Positions 15,535 through 22,731 of a stretch of DNA of 22,764 nt are shown here, one piece after another. The notes beneath the pieces are model-generated. The model was not told the DNA's origin. It saw only the letters and a program-made list of their open reading frames with translations, and did no database searches. Every line of letters starts with the position of its first letter. The first letter of the stretch is position 1. The DNA is taken from positions 1 through 22,764 of the forward strand of contig CAZGTM010000058.1 in the NCBI GenBank assembly GCA_964528595.1, written 5' to 3'. Origin of the DNA: CAYFKJ01 sp964528595. Lineage in GTDB: Bacteria > Pseudomonadota > Alphaproteobacteria > UBA2966. A program made the position numbers and the translations under genes.

Positions 15535-17247
15535 ATGGGCAAGGCACATTCCTGGACCGCGTTTTATCCGGAAGAAGCGAGAAACTACGACGAATCCGCG
15601 ATCGGGCACGGCCATCTGGCCGACGTGGTGGGTGCCGCGGCCGAAAAATACGGCGACGCGCCGGCGGTTTCGACACAGCTCTCAACAGGCGCCTTCACGA
15701 CCATCGATTTCCGTGAACTCAATCAACTGACCGACGATTTCGCGGTCTTCCTCAGGGAGGTTGCCGGCCTGAATGCGGGCGATGCGGTCGCCCTGATGTC
15801 GCCCAACTGCATCGATTTTCCCGTCGCCGTGTTCGGCATCTTCAAGGCCAATTGCATCTGCACCAACATCAATCCGCTCTATACCGCGCCGGAGATGGAA
15901 CACCAGCTCAAGGATTCCGGCGCCAAGGTGCTGGTCGTCGTCGATCTATTCGGCGACAAGGTCGACCAGGTCGCCGCCAATACGTCGGTGCAGCAGGTGG
16001 TGAAGATTTCGCTGCTCGATTTCTTCCCGACCATCAAGAAAGCCATCATGGGTTTCGTGCTCAAGCGCGTGAAGAAGATGGTGCCCGACATGCGCACCGG
16101 CCACGTCACGATGCCCGAGGCCCTCAACCAGGGTGCTGCGAAACGCACCGGCGGCGACATCGACGTCGCTGCCTACCGCGAGGGCGCGACGGTCAACGAT
16201 ACCGCGCTCTACCAGTACACCGGCGGCACCACGGGCCGCAGCAAGGGTGCGGAACTGACGCACCGCAACATCCTGTGCAACGCCGCGACGACGTTTTCCC
16301 TGGTCGGCGACAAGATGGATGAGATGGGTGGCGATTGCACCGTTGTCGCGCTGCCGCTTTACCACATCACGGCCTTCGCCCTGATCATGCTGCCGGGCAT
16401 CGAGTACGGCGCGCACTGCGTCATGATCCCCAGTCCGCGGCCGCCGAGCAATCTGAAAGCCGCGTTCGAGACCCATCCGGTTACCCATTTCAGCGGCATC
16501 AACACGCTGTTTGCCGCCATGCTGGAGGAGCCCTGGTTCACCAAGGACGTGGTCCAGAGCCTCAAGTTCTGCGGCTCCGGCGGAGCAGCCCAGCACGTCG
16601 CCGTGGCGGAACGCTGGGAAGAGCTCACCGGCGTGACGATCAACCAGGGCTACGGCCTAACGGAATGCGCGGGCGCCCTGACCATGAGCCCGGTCGGCAG
16701 CAACCGCCTGGGCGTCGCCGGCGTCCCCGTGCCCGACACCATCGTCAGGATTGTCGATGGCGACGGCAACGAGGTGGCGGCCGGCGAGGAAGGTGAGGTC
16801 ATCGCCAAGGGCCCGACCATCATGAAAGGTTACCTCGGCCGCCCCGAGGCGACGGCGGAAACCATCAAGGACGGCTGGCTTTACACCGGCGACATCGGTT
16901 TCCTCGATGCCGACGGCTACCTGCAGATCGTCGACCGCAAGAAGGACATGATCCTGGTCTCCGGCTTCAACGTCTATCCGAACGAGATCGAGGACGTCAT
17001 CTCGGCCTTGGACGGCGTCGCCGAAGTGGGCGTCATCGGAATCCCGGACGACAAGACCGAGGAGGCCGTCAAGGCCTACGTCGTCTCAACCGATCCCAAC
17101 ATCACGGCCGAACAGGTCATCGCCCACTGCGAAGGTTCGCTGACCAACTACAAGCGGCCCAAGCACGTCGAGTTCGTCGACGAAATCCCTAAAACGCCGG
17201 TCGGCAAGGTGCTGCGCCGCAACCTCAGGGAGATGCACGCGGGGTAG
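15535..17247 (+). CDS. Long-chain-type acyl-CoA synthetase (FadD-like)
   Basis: The 570-residue length fits FadD-type fatty acyl-CoA ligases. The P-loop YTGGTTGRSKGAELTH is at about 228-242, the adenylate motif GYGLTECAGAL follows, then WLYTGDIGFLDADGYL, DRKKDMILVSGFNVYPNEIE and the catalytic K558 in PKTPVGKVLRRN. The N-terminal extension before the P-loop, with ALMSPNCIDFPVAVFGIFKA, is typical of the long-chain group. It activates a fatty acid for beta-oxidation, probably at the inner face of the membrane. GGGGAG lies 6 bases before the ATG. It is monocistronic: divergent from the radical SAM gene and followed by a hairpin repeat that may end transcription. Confidence 0.9.
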   Translation: MGKAHSWTAFYPEEARNYDESAIGHGHLADVVGAAAEKYGDAPAVSTQLSTGAFTTIDFRELNQLTDDFAVFLREVAGLNAGDAVALMSPNCIDFPVAVFGIFKANCICTNINPLYTAPEMEHQLKDSGAKVLVVVDLFGDKVDQVAANTSVQQVVKISLLDFFPTIKKAIMGFVLKRVKKMVPDMRTGHVTMPEALNQGAAKRTGGDIDVAAYREGATVNDTALYQYTGGTTGRSKGAELTHRNILCNAATTFSLVGDKMDEMGGDCTVVALPLYHITAFALIMLPGIEYGAHCVMIPSPRPPSNLKAAFETHPVTHFSGINTLFAAMLEEPWFTKDVVQSLKFCGSGGAAQHVAVAERWEELTGVTINQGYGLTECAGALTMSPVGSNRLGVAGVPVPDTIVRIVDGDGNEVAAGEEGEVIAKGPTIMKGYLGRPEATAETIKDGWLYTGDIGFLDADGYLQIVDRKKDMILVSGFNVYPNEIEDVISALDGVAEVGVIGIPDDKTEEAVKAYVVSTDPNITAEQVIAHCEGSLTNYKRPKHVEFVDEIPKTPVGKVLRRNLREMHAG

Positions 17248-17257
17248 AAAGTTTGTT

Positions 17258-17373
17258 GTCATCCCGGAATTTGCGTCAGCAAATGTCCGGGATCCATGCC
17301 TGAGCGCTCTACCCTGCACCGGCGGTTGGGTCGGAGAAACTACGGAATGGATTCCCGCCTGCGCGGGAATGAC
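17258..17373. repeat. MITE-like interspersed element with two hairpins
   Basis: This roughly 116-bp element between two convergent genes begins GTCATCCCGG and ends GGGAATGAC, so its ends are inverted repeats (one mismatch, one indel). Inside are a hairpin at 17261-17293 (ATCCCGGA paired with TCCGGGAT, plus TTGC with GCAA) and one at 17351-17370 (ATTCCCGC, loop CTGC, GCGGGAAT). The second is followed by GTTGTTTTT and could terminate plus-strand transcription from the acyl-CoA ligase. There is no ORF, so any movement would depend on a transposase elsewhere. Confidence 0.65.
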
Positions 17374-17388
17374 GACGGTTGTTTTTCC

Positions 17389-18387
17389 TCAGGCGTTCAC
17401 GTCGATCACCGTTCGGCCGCGGACCTGGCCTTTGATGATGTCCTTGGAGAGCGGCAGAAGGTCGTCGAACGGCACGACGTTGGTGGTCTCGTCCAATTTG
17501 TCCATCGGCAGATCGGCCACCAGGCGCTGCCAGGCTGTCAGGCGTTTCTCGTAAGGCACGAACACCGAATTGATGCCCATCAGGCTGACGCCGCGCAGGA
17601 TCAGCGGCAGCACCGTCGTCGGCAGGTCGAAACCGGCGGCGTTGCCGCAGACCGACACGGCGCCGTTGGGCGCGATCTTGGGGATGACGTTGGCCAGGAT
17701 CTGGCTGCCGACGGTGTCGACCGCCCCCGCCCAGGTCGCTCGGTCCAGCGGGCGGCCTTCGCCTTCCAGTTCCTCCCGCCCGACAAACGAAGCCGCGCCC
17801 AGCGACGTGAGATACTCGCGCGTTTCCGCCCGGCCCGTGCCGGCGGCCACGGTGTAGCCCAGCTTGGCCAGGATGGCGACGGCGATGGAGCCGACCCCGC
17901 CGGCAGCACCCGTCACCAGGACATCGCCTGAATCAGGCATGATGTCCATGTGTTCCAGCGCCATCACAGCCAGCATGGAAGTGAAGCCCGCCGTGCCGAT
18001 GGCCATCGATTGCCGCAGGCTCATGCCGTCGGGCAACGGCACCAGCCAGTCGGACTTGACCCGGGCCACCTGCGTGTAGCCGCCCCATTCGGTCTCGGAC
18101 ATGCCCCAGCCCGTGATGATGACCTCGTCGCCGGCGTTGTAGTTGGGATTGTCGGAGCTTTCGACCGTGCCGCAGAGATCGATGCCGGGGATCATCGGCA
18201 GGCTGCGCATCACCTTGCCGCGGTTGCCGTTGATGGCGAGGCCGTCCTTGTAATTCAGCGTCGAATAGGCGACGCGGACGACGGTATCGCCTTCCGGCAG
18301 GTCGTCGAGGGTGAGTTCGGTGAAGTCGGCCACGGCTTTGCCTTCGTCGTTTTCGCTGGCCAGCAGGGCTTTGAAGCTATCGGACAT
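17389..18387 (-). CDS. acuI: AcuI/YhdH-type acrylyl-CoA reductase (MDR family oxidoreductase)
   Basis: The 332-residue medium-chain dehydrogenase/reductase has the zinc-free YhdH/AcuI layout: STLNYKDGLAINGNRGKVMRS near residue 45-65, then PGIDLCGTV, GWGMSETEWGGYTQ, and the NADPH-binding VTGAAGGVGSIAVAILAKLG at about 160-180. The C-terminus RGRTVIDVNA is also typical. AcuI reduces acryloyl-CoA to propionyl-CoA with NADPH, detoxifying acrylate formed from DMSP or 3-hydroxypropionate; related proteins reduce other enoyl-CoAs. No DMSP lyase or demethylase gene is present here, so the real substrate is open. It is the last gene of the thiolase/ligase/PPC operon, 39 bp after the PPC gene. Confidence 0.85.
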   Translation of the reverse strand: MSDSFKALLASENDEGKAVADFTELTLDDLPEGDTVVRVAYSTLNYKDGLAINGNRGKVMRSLPMIPGIDLCGTVESSDNPNYNAGDEVIITGWGMSETEWGGYTQVARVKSDWLVPLPDGMSLRQSMAIGTAGFTSMLAVMALEHMDIMPDSGDVLVTGAAGGVGSIAVAILAKLGYTVAAGTGRAETREYLTSLGAASFVGREELEGEGRPLDRATWAGAVDTVGSQILANVIPKIAPNGAVSVCGNAAGFDLPTTVLPLILRGVSLMGINSVFVPYEKRLTAWQRLVADLPMDKLDETTNVVPFDDLLPLSKDIIKGQVRGRTVIDVNA

Positions 18388-18426
18388 GATTTCTCTTTCG
18401 GGTTCTAGATATGTGAAATTGGAAAG

Positions 18427-18837
18427 TTACTCGGGCAGCCACTCCTGAAGCACCAGCTCCAGCGTGACGAATGTGAGGTTCTTGCCGCGCACGAATTCGC
18501 CGGCAAAGGCGTCGCTGTCCCAGTTGGCCACGAGGCCAAACAGCCGGGCGCGAGGACTACCGCTTTCGTCGGGACGGACTTCGCCGGTGGTCAGGGCGAT
18601 TTCCAGGCCCGGGCCTTTGACGAACTGTTCGCGGGCGGTTTCGCCGCCGCCGCCGATTTCCAGCACGGCGTCCATGACACTGCCGACGCAGCCGCGGATT
18701 TCGGCGCAGGCTATGTCGTTCTCAACGCAAATGGCTTCGATGCCTTCGACGAGGTCGACGTTGGGCCGGATACGGGCCGTCAGGATGCGGCCGAAGCGGC
18801 CGCGCTCGACGACGACGCCTTCCGTGACGTCATTCAT
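18427..18837 (-). CDS. PPC (DUF296) domain protein lacking the metal-binding histidines
   Basis: The 136-residue protein consists of one PPC-like domain (ARIRPNVDLVEGIEAICVENDIACAEIRGCVGS, then LTTGEV and FVTLELVLQEW). The H-x-H and GGH positions of the family are replaced by non-histidine residues in RLFGLVANWDSDAFAGEF (about 99-115). The start is the ATG at 18837, with AGGAG 8 bases upstream, overlapping the stop of the upstream PPC gene by ATGA. The same frame runs open to 19092, but that part lies inside the upstream gene and is not protein-like. It may form a mixed oligomer with its histidine-bearing neighbour; this is inferred. Reaction unknown. Confidence 0.75.
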   Translation of the reverse strand: MNDVTEGVVVERGRFGRILTARIRPNVDLVEGIEAICVENDIACAEIRGCVGSVMDAVLEIGGGGETAREQFVKGPGLEIALTTGEVRPDESGSPRARLFGLVANWDSDAFAGEFVRGKNLTFVTLELVLQEWLPE

Positions 18838-19364
18838 GGGGCCGCTCCTTTGGTCGGGTGGAACAGGGGGAAGTTGGTTTCCGGATCGTGCCGGGCCTGA
18901 AGATCGACGGCGCCGCTGGAGGTCGCCCAGGCCACCATGCCGCCCGGACCGATGATGCATTCGCCGGGGATCAGATGGCCGCCTAGGGTATTGCCCTCGG
19001 CGTCGAGGAAAATGGCGTGGCAATGGCTCTTGGGCCCGGTTTCCTCGTCCAGGCCGATGATGACGTTGGCGATGGACATGTGCACCGGACACGGCGGATG
19101 GTGCGGCGGCGAAAACGTCGCGACACGGTAGCCCGTCGGATCTTCGTAGCCCGTGTAATAGGAAAATTCGGAGAAGCTGCCGCCGCCCAGCCGCACGCCA
19201 GCCGTTGTAATACCGAGATCGTTGAGCGCCTCGCAGAGACCGTTCAAGAGGTCCATGCCTTCGGGCAGCACCAGACGCAGATCTTCGCCCGTTTCGGAAA
19301 CTTCAGTCAGCACGCGGGGCTCGATCACCTCGCCGGGATGGGTGACGCGGCGCGGTTCGTTCAT
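18834..19364 (-). CDS. PPC (DUF296) domain protein with intact metal-binding histidines
   Basis: The 176-residue protein carries a PPC-type domain from about residue 30 to 155 (RLVLPEGMDLLNGLCEALNDLGITTAGVRLGGGSFSEF). It has candidate metal ligands H114 and H116 in SHCHAIFLDAEGN and H130 in GGHLIPGEC, as in the metal-binding PPC proteins of bacteria, which form trimers. A His-rich loop (PPHHPPCPVH, 86-95) is an addition I do not recognise from the basic family. The biochemical role of bacterial PPC proteins is largely unknown. It starts in the stop of the acyl-CoA ligase gene (ATGA, 19361-19364) and overlaps the next PPC gene, so a function tied to CoA metabolism is likely by context. Confidence 0.75.
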   Translation of the reverse strand: MNEPRRVTHPGEVIEPRVLTEVSETGEDLRLVLPEGMDLLNGLCEALNDLGITTAGVRLGGGSFSEFSYYTGYEDPTGYRVATFSPPHHPPCPVHMSIANVIIGLDEETGPKSHCHAIFLDAEGNTLGGHLIPGECIIGPGGMVAWATSSGAVDLQARHDPETNFPLFHPTKGAAP

Positions 19365-20944
19365 ACCGCTTCCCCCTCGACCAGATCGCCGCGTTCGAAC
19401 AGCGTCTTGCGGATCAGGTGTTTCGGTACCTTGCCGTAGGCCGACTTGGGCATTTCCTCCCAGAAGAAGTAGCGCTTGGGGTGTTTGTAGCGCGACAACT
19501 CGCTGTTGACGAAGCCCGCCAGGGCTTCCTCGGTGGCGCCTTCGTCCGTCGGCACCACGACGGCGACGCCGACCTCACCCCACTTCTCGTCCTCGATGCC
19601 GACCACGGCGACCTCGGAGACGCCGGGATGGGTCAGCAGCACCTCCTCGATCTCGCGCGGATAGACGTTGGCGCCGCCGGAGATGTACATGTCCTTGGCC
19701 CGGCCCGTGATGTAGAGGAAACCGGCTTCATCAAGCCGGCCCAGGTCGCCGGTGTGGAACCAGCCGTCACGGAAAACCTCCGCGTTGGCCTTGTCGTTCT
19801 GCCAGTAGCCCGACATCACGCCGGGACCGATGATGCAGATCTCCCCCTGCTCGCCGGTCGGAAGCATGTTGCCCTCCGGATCGCGGATGCCGATCTGCAT
19901 GCCGAGGCGGGGTATGCCGCAGGTGCCGGGCCGGGCGTTCGGATCGTCGGCGTTCACGACGTAGTGCTCGGGCGGCTGCACCGTGATGCAGCCCGTCACC
20001 TCGCCCAGGCCATAATATTGGAAGAGGACAGGTCCAAGCTTCTGCAACGCCGTCTTCTGGTCCTCGAGATACATCGGTGCGCCGGCATGGATGACGTGGC
20101 GCAAACTGGAATGGTCGTATCGGTCGACGGCGGGATGTTCCACCATCATCTTCACGATGGTCGGCACGGTGAACATGTTGGAAATTTTGTGTTGCTCGAC
20201 CAGCTGCCAGACGGTTTCGGCGTCGAAGCTTTCACCCGGCAGCAGCACCGTCTTGGCGCCGCGCGCCACCTGGGGGAAGGCATGCGCGCCCGCCCCGTGG
20301 CTCAAAGGCGCCACTACCAGCGAAGCGTCGTCGCGCGTCAGGCCCGGCATCAGGTCGGCGGTAAAGTTGTTCACGACGAAGCCGATCTGGCCGTGCGTCA
20401 GCACCGCGCCCTTGGGTCGTCCCGTGGTGCCCGAGGTGTAGAACAGCCAGCAGGGATCTTCGTATTCAACCTGGGCTTCGATGCGTTCCGCGCCCTGATG
20501 GGCAGCAATGACGTCGTCATAGGCGGCCGCGCCCTCGACCTCGCCGCCGATCGAAATCAGGTGCTCCAGCTCGCCGGACGCCTCTTTGGCGGCGGCGGCG
20601 TGGTCGGCGAAGACGGCCTCGAACAGGAAGGCCCGCGCGCCGCAGTTCTTAGCCACATAGGCGATCTCCGGCGGGGTCTGGCGGAAGTTGGACGGCACCC
20701 AGACGCAGCCCGCCTTGAAGATGCCCCAGAGGCTTTCGAACATGGCCCGGTTGTTGCGCGACTGCACCATCACCCGGTCGCCGGCCTTGACGCCCATGCC
20801 TTCGAGCGCCGCCCGGAAAGCATTGGCGTTGGCGTCAAGCTCCGCCCAAGTCCAGGCGTCCTCGCCGTGCACCAGACCGATGCGCTCGGGGTAGAGGCGG
20901 GCCGTGTCGGACAGAAACCGGCCGACGTTCATCGCACTGATCAT
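19361..20944 (-). CDS. AMP-dependent acyl-CoA synthetase
   Basis: The 527-residue adenylate-forming ligase has P-loop FYTSGTTGRPKGAVLTH (about 168-184), an adenylate motif YYGLGEVTG, WFHTGDLGRLDEAGFLYITG, AKDMYISGGANVYPREIE and the catalytic K505 in MPKSAYGKVPK. It resembles fatty-acid or aryl-acid ligases used in degradation; the substrate is undetermined. The ATG at 20944 is 12 bp after the thiolase stop with AGGA about 10 bases before; an ATG four codons later (20932) is equally possible. In its operon with a thiolase, two PPC proteins and an AcuI-like reductase it probably supplies the acyl-CoA that the others process. Confidence 0.9.
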   Translation of the reverse strand: MISAMNVGRFLSDTARLYPERIGLVHGEDAWTWAELDANANAFRAALEGMGVKAGDRVMVQSRNNRAMFESLWGIFKAGCVWVPSNFRQTPPEIAYVAKNCGARAFLFEAVFADHAAAAKEASGELEHLISIGGEVEGAAAYDDVIAAHQGAERIEAQVEYEDPCWLFYTSGTTGRPKGAVLTHGQIGFVVNNFTADLMPGLTRDDASLVVAPLSHGAGAHAFPQVARGAKTVLLPGESFDAETVWQLVEQHKISNMFTVPTIVKMMVEHPAVDRYDHSSLRHVIHAGAPMYLEDQKTALQKLGPVLFQYYGLGEVTGCITVQPPEHYVVNADDPNARPGTCGIPRLGMQIGIRDPEGNMLPTGEQGEICIIGPGVMSGYWQNDKANAEVFRDGWFHTGDLGRLDEAGFLYITGRAKDMYISGGANVYPREIEEVLLTHPGVSEVAVVGIEDEKWGEVGVAVVVPTDEGATEEALAGFVNSELSRYKHPKRYFFWEEMPKSAYGKVPKHLIRKTLFERGDLVEGEAV

Positions 20945-20956
20945 AACGGCAGGTTC

Positions 20957-22123
20957 CTAGCGCAGCGGTTCCAGGATGGAGACGTAGTTGGCCACCGCCG
21001 CCCCGCCCATGTTGAAGACGCCGCCCAGTTCCGCGCCGTCGACCTGGCAGCCGCCCGCGGTATCGGTGAGCTGCATGGCCGCCATGACGTGCATGGAAAC
21101 GCCGGTAGCGCCGACGGGATGGCCCTTGGCCTTGAGGCCGCCGGAAGGATTGACTGGCAGTTTGCCGTCCTTCTGGGTCCAGCCTTCCTTGATGGCCTGC
21201 GCGCCCTTACCGGGCTCCGCCAGACCCATGGCCTCGTATTCGATCAATTCGGCCACGGTGAAGCAGTCGTGCGTTTCGACGAACGAGAGATCATCGAGAC
21301 TTAAACCGGCGGACTCCAACGACGTGGCCCAGGCGAGTTTTGGGCCTTCGAAGGAGACGATGTCGCGCCGCGCCATGGGCAGGAAGTCGTTGACGTGGGT
21401 GGTCGCCCGGAAGGCGATGGCCTTGTCGGCCTCGGCGCTGGCGTCGGCGTCGGAGATCACCACGGCCGCCGCGCCGTCGGACACCATGGAACAATCGGTG
21501 CGTTTCAAGGGCGGCGCCACGAACGGGTTCTTTTCCGATTCGTTGCGGCAGAAGTCATAACCGAAGTCCTTCTGCATGTGGGCCAGCGGATTGACCGAGC
21601 CGTTCTTGTGGTTCTTGGCCGCGATCATGGCCAGCGCGTCCATCTGGTCGCCGTATTTCTGGAAATAGTTCTGCGCAATCAGGCCGAAGACGCCGGGGAA
21701 GGTCATGCCGTCGGTCGCCTCATCCTTCACGTAGGAGGCCTTGATCAAGGTCTCGCCCACGGTCTTGGTATCACAGGCCGTCATCTTCTCCATGCCGACG
21801 CACAGGACATGGCGGGCATTGCCGGCCTTGATGGTGTTGAGCCCCTGGTAGATCGCCGCCGACCCCGTGGCGCAGGCGTTCTCCACCCGCGTCACCGGCT
21901 TGTAACGCAGGCGGTCGTCGGCCTGCAACACCAGCGAGGCCGTGAAGTCCTGCGGCGACATGCCGCCGTTGTAGGTGCCGAGGAAAATCTCGTCGATGTC
22001 GCCCGGCTCCAGGCCGGCATCGGCGATGGCATCGGTGGCGACGCGGACGATCAGCGATTCGGCGTCATCGTCTTCCAAACGGCCAAAAGGCGTGTGCGCC
22101 CAACCGGTCATGCTTGCGGTCAT
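20957..22123 (-). CDS. SCP2-type thiolase / acetyl-CoA acetyltransferase
   Basis: The 388-residue protein has the thiolase nucleophile C84 in VENACATGSAA, the ETHDCF motif and GGLKAKGHPVGATG with catalytic H335. The last thiolase motif reads GGVFNMGGAAV instead of CxGGG, which is typical of the SCP2-like branch. It catalyses CoA-dependent cleavage of, or acetyl transfer to, a 3-ketoacyl-CoA. AGGAG lies 8 bases before the ATG at 22123. It is the first gene of the five-gene minus-strand operon ending with the AcuI-like reductase, which suggests breakdown of a particular acid side chain to acetyl- or propionyl-CoA. Confidence 0.9.
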   Translation of the reverse strand: MTASMTGWAHTPFGRLEDDDAESLIVRVATDAIADAGLEPGDIDEIFLGTYNGGMSPQDFTASLVLQADDRLRYKPVTRVENACATGSAAIYQGLNTIKAGNARHVLCVGMEKMTACDTKTVGETLIKASYVKDEATDGMTFPGVFGLIAQNYFQKYGDQMDALAMIAAKNHKNGSVNPLAHMQKDFGYDFCRNESEKNPFVAPPLKRTDCSMVSDGAAAVVISDADASAEADKAIAFRATTHVNDFLPMARRDIVSFEGPKLAWATSLESAGLSLDDLSFVETHDCFTVAELIEYEAMGLAEPGKGAQAIKEGWTQKDGKLPVNPSGGLKAKGHPVGATGVSMHVMAAMQLTDTAGGCQVDGAELGGVFNMGGAAVANYVSILEPLR

Positions 22124-22159
22124 GGGGGGTCTCCTGAAACGGGGGAATATGTCAGGGAA

Positions 22160-22186
22160 AGACTAGCAGATTTTCCGGCAATGCAA
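22160..22186 (-). promoter_or_regulatory. Possible promoter of the thiolase operon
   Basis: On the minus strand TTGCAT (22186-22181) and TAGTCT (22165-22160) are 15 bases apart, about 35 bases before the thiolase start. The spacing is short and the boxes are imperfect, so this is only a candidate. Confidence 0.25.
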
Positions 22187-22217
22187 GAGATGTGATGAGT
22201 TCAAAAAAGAAACCTGG

Positions 22218-22237
22218 ATTCCGGCCTATGCCGGAAT
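22218..22237. repeat. Hairpin repeat related to the element at 17351-17370
   Basis: ATTCCGGC (22218-22225), loop CTAT, GCCGGAAT (22230-22237) forms a perfect 8-bp stem. The setting, TGGATT before and GAATGGCGATGA after, mirrors TGGATTCCC...GGGAATGACGACGG at 17349-17376, so both belong to one interspersed family. It lies 11 bp beyond the stop codon of the amidohydrolase remnant and may have been its terminator. Confidence 0.55.
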
Positions 22238-22247
22238 GGCGATGAAC

Positions 22248-22367
22248 TTACTGATACTCACACTCGAAAAACCGCATCGGCTGGCCCGAGGCCTCGCCGA
22301 GAAGTTCGTCCTCGCGCATGACGGCGCGGCCGGCGATGAGTGTGGCGCGGAGTATTCTTAGATCAAC
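22248..22367 (-). pseudogene. C-terminal remnant of an amidohydrolase (dihydroorotase/hydantoinase-like)
   Basis: Read on the minus strand, this frame gives RATLIAGRAVMREDELLG, then EASGQPMRFFECEYQ and a TAA stop. The pattern (TLxxGRxVMRxxELxGxxxGxPxRF) is the C-terminal end of metal-dependent amidohydrolases of the dihydroorotase/hydantoinase type. Only about 39 codons are open before an in-frame TGA (22370-22368), there is no start codon with a ribosome-binding site, and the catalytic barrel is absent. The GC-rich composition stops at about 22360, where AT-rich DNA begins. It is therefore a broken gene, cut by deletion or insertion at that point. Confidence 0.7.
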
Positions 22368-22608
22368 TCAAGGGATTTGCATCGTAAATTCTACACTGTT
22401 TATACCTTATTAATTACCGCTCATAGAGCCCAACGGTTGAATATAACAATACGATCATTAGTATTAATATTTGCTAATTGACTCTCATAAATTGTTACAT
22501 CAGAATTGTTACTCTAATAAGTTGGTAATATGAATAAAAAATTGAGATAAATTCTACTTTACCCGTGACGGATAAACTTTCAAGAGCACTCAGTATTTGG
22601 GGGCGGCA
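22368..22608. other. AT-rich intergenic region, probable junction or acquired DNA
   Basis: Between the amidohydrolase stub and the tiny ORF the composition changes sharply: only 26 of the 120 bases at 22441-22560 are G or C, against a clearly GC-rich average elsewhere. I see no convincing gene here. It holds the direct repeats at 22490-22512 and several TA-rich stretches that could act as promoters. The contrast suggests horizontally acquired DNA or a long regulatory region for a gene beyond the window. Confidence 0.6.
22490..22512. repeat. Direct repeat AATTGTTAC, two copies
   Basis: AATTGTTAC occurs at 22490-22498 and again at 22504-22512, 14 bp start to start, within AT-rich DNA. The spacing (about 1.3 helical turns) could suit a dimeric regulator, but two short copies in AT-rich sequence may also be chance. 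Confidence 0.35.
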
Positions 22609-22731
22609 ATGGACAATCCGGTAGCTGAATCGGAAGCAGAAGTAGTAATTGTCGAAAAGCTCGAGTCATTGATTCTCAATTCAAATGAATCAGAATTTAC
22701 TCCCGACAATGAAGCGTGCCTATCCGGTTGA
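22609..22731 (+). CDS. Small acidic ORF, hypothetical, 40 residues
   Basis: An ATG at 22609 opens a 40-codon frame ending in TGA at 22731. The product is strongly acidic (nine Glu, two Asp) with a hydrophobic EVVIVEKLESLIL stretch in the middle that could form an amphipathic helix, and it ends in ACLSG. GGGGG lies 5-6 bases before the ATG, a plausible though unusual ribosome-binding site. I do not recognise a family. The gene is alone in AT-rich DNA at the window edge, so it may be a true small protein, a leader peptide, the start of a broken gene, or chance. Confidence 0.3.
   Translation: MDNPVAESEAEVVIVEKLESLILNSNESEFTPDNEACLSG

Noticed and set aside
17389..18387. DMSP catabolic locus on the basis of the AcuI-like gene
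   Set aside because: No DMSP lyase, DmdA demethylase or DMSP transporter is in the window. AcuI-like reductases also serve other short enoyl-CoAs.
18838..19092. N-terminal extension of the second PPC gene up to 19092
   Set aside because: The extra 85 residues are Arg/His/Pro-rich shadow sequence inside the upstream PPC gene. AGGAG before the ATG at 18837 and the ATGA overlap fix the shorter start.
19418..21304. A 628-codon plus-strand frame opposite the ligase and thiolase genes
   Set aside because: It spans two well-supported minus-strand genes and their junction, has no recognisable motif, and its composition is that of an antisense shadow.
22490..22512. Iterons of a replication origin or a CRISPR-like repeat
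   Set aside because: Only two short copies, no further repeats or spacers, no rep or cas gene, and chance matches are likely in such AT-rich DNA.
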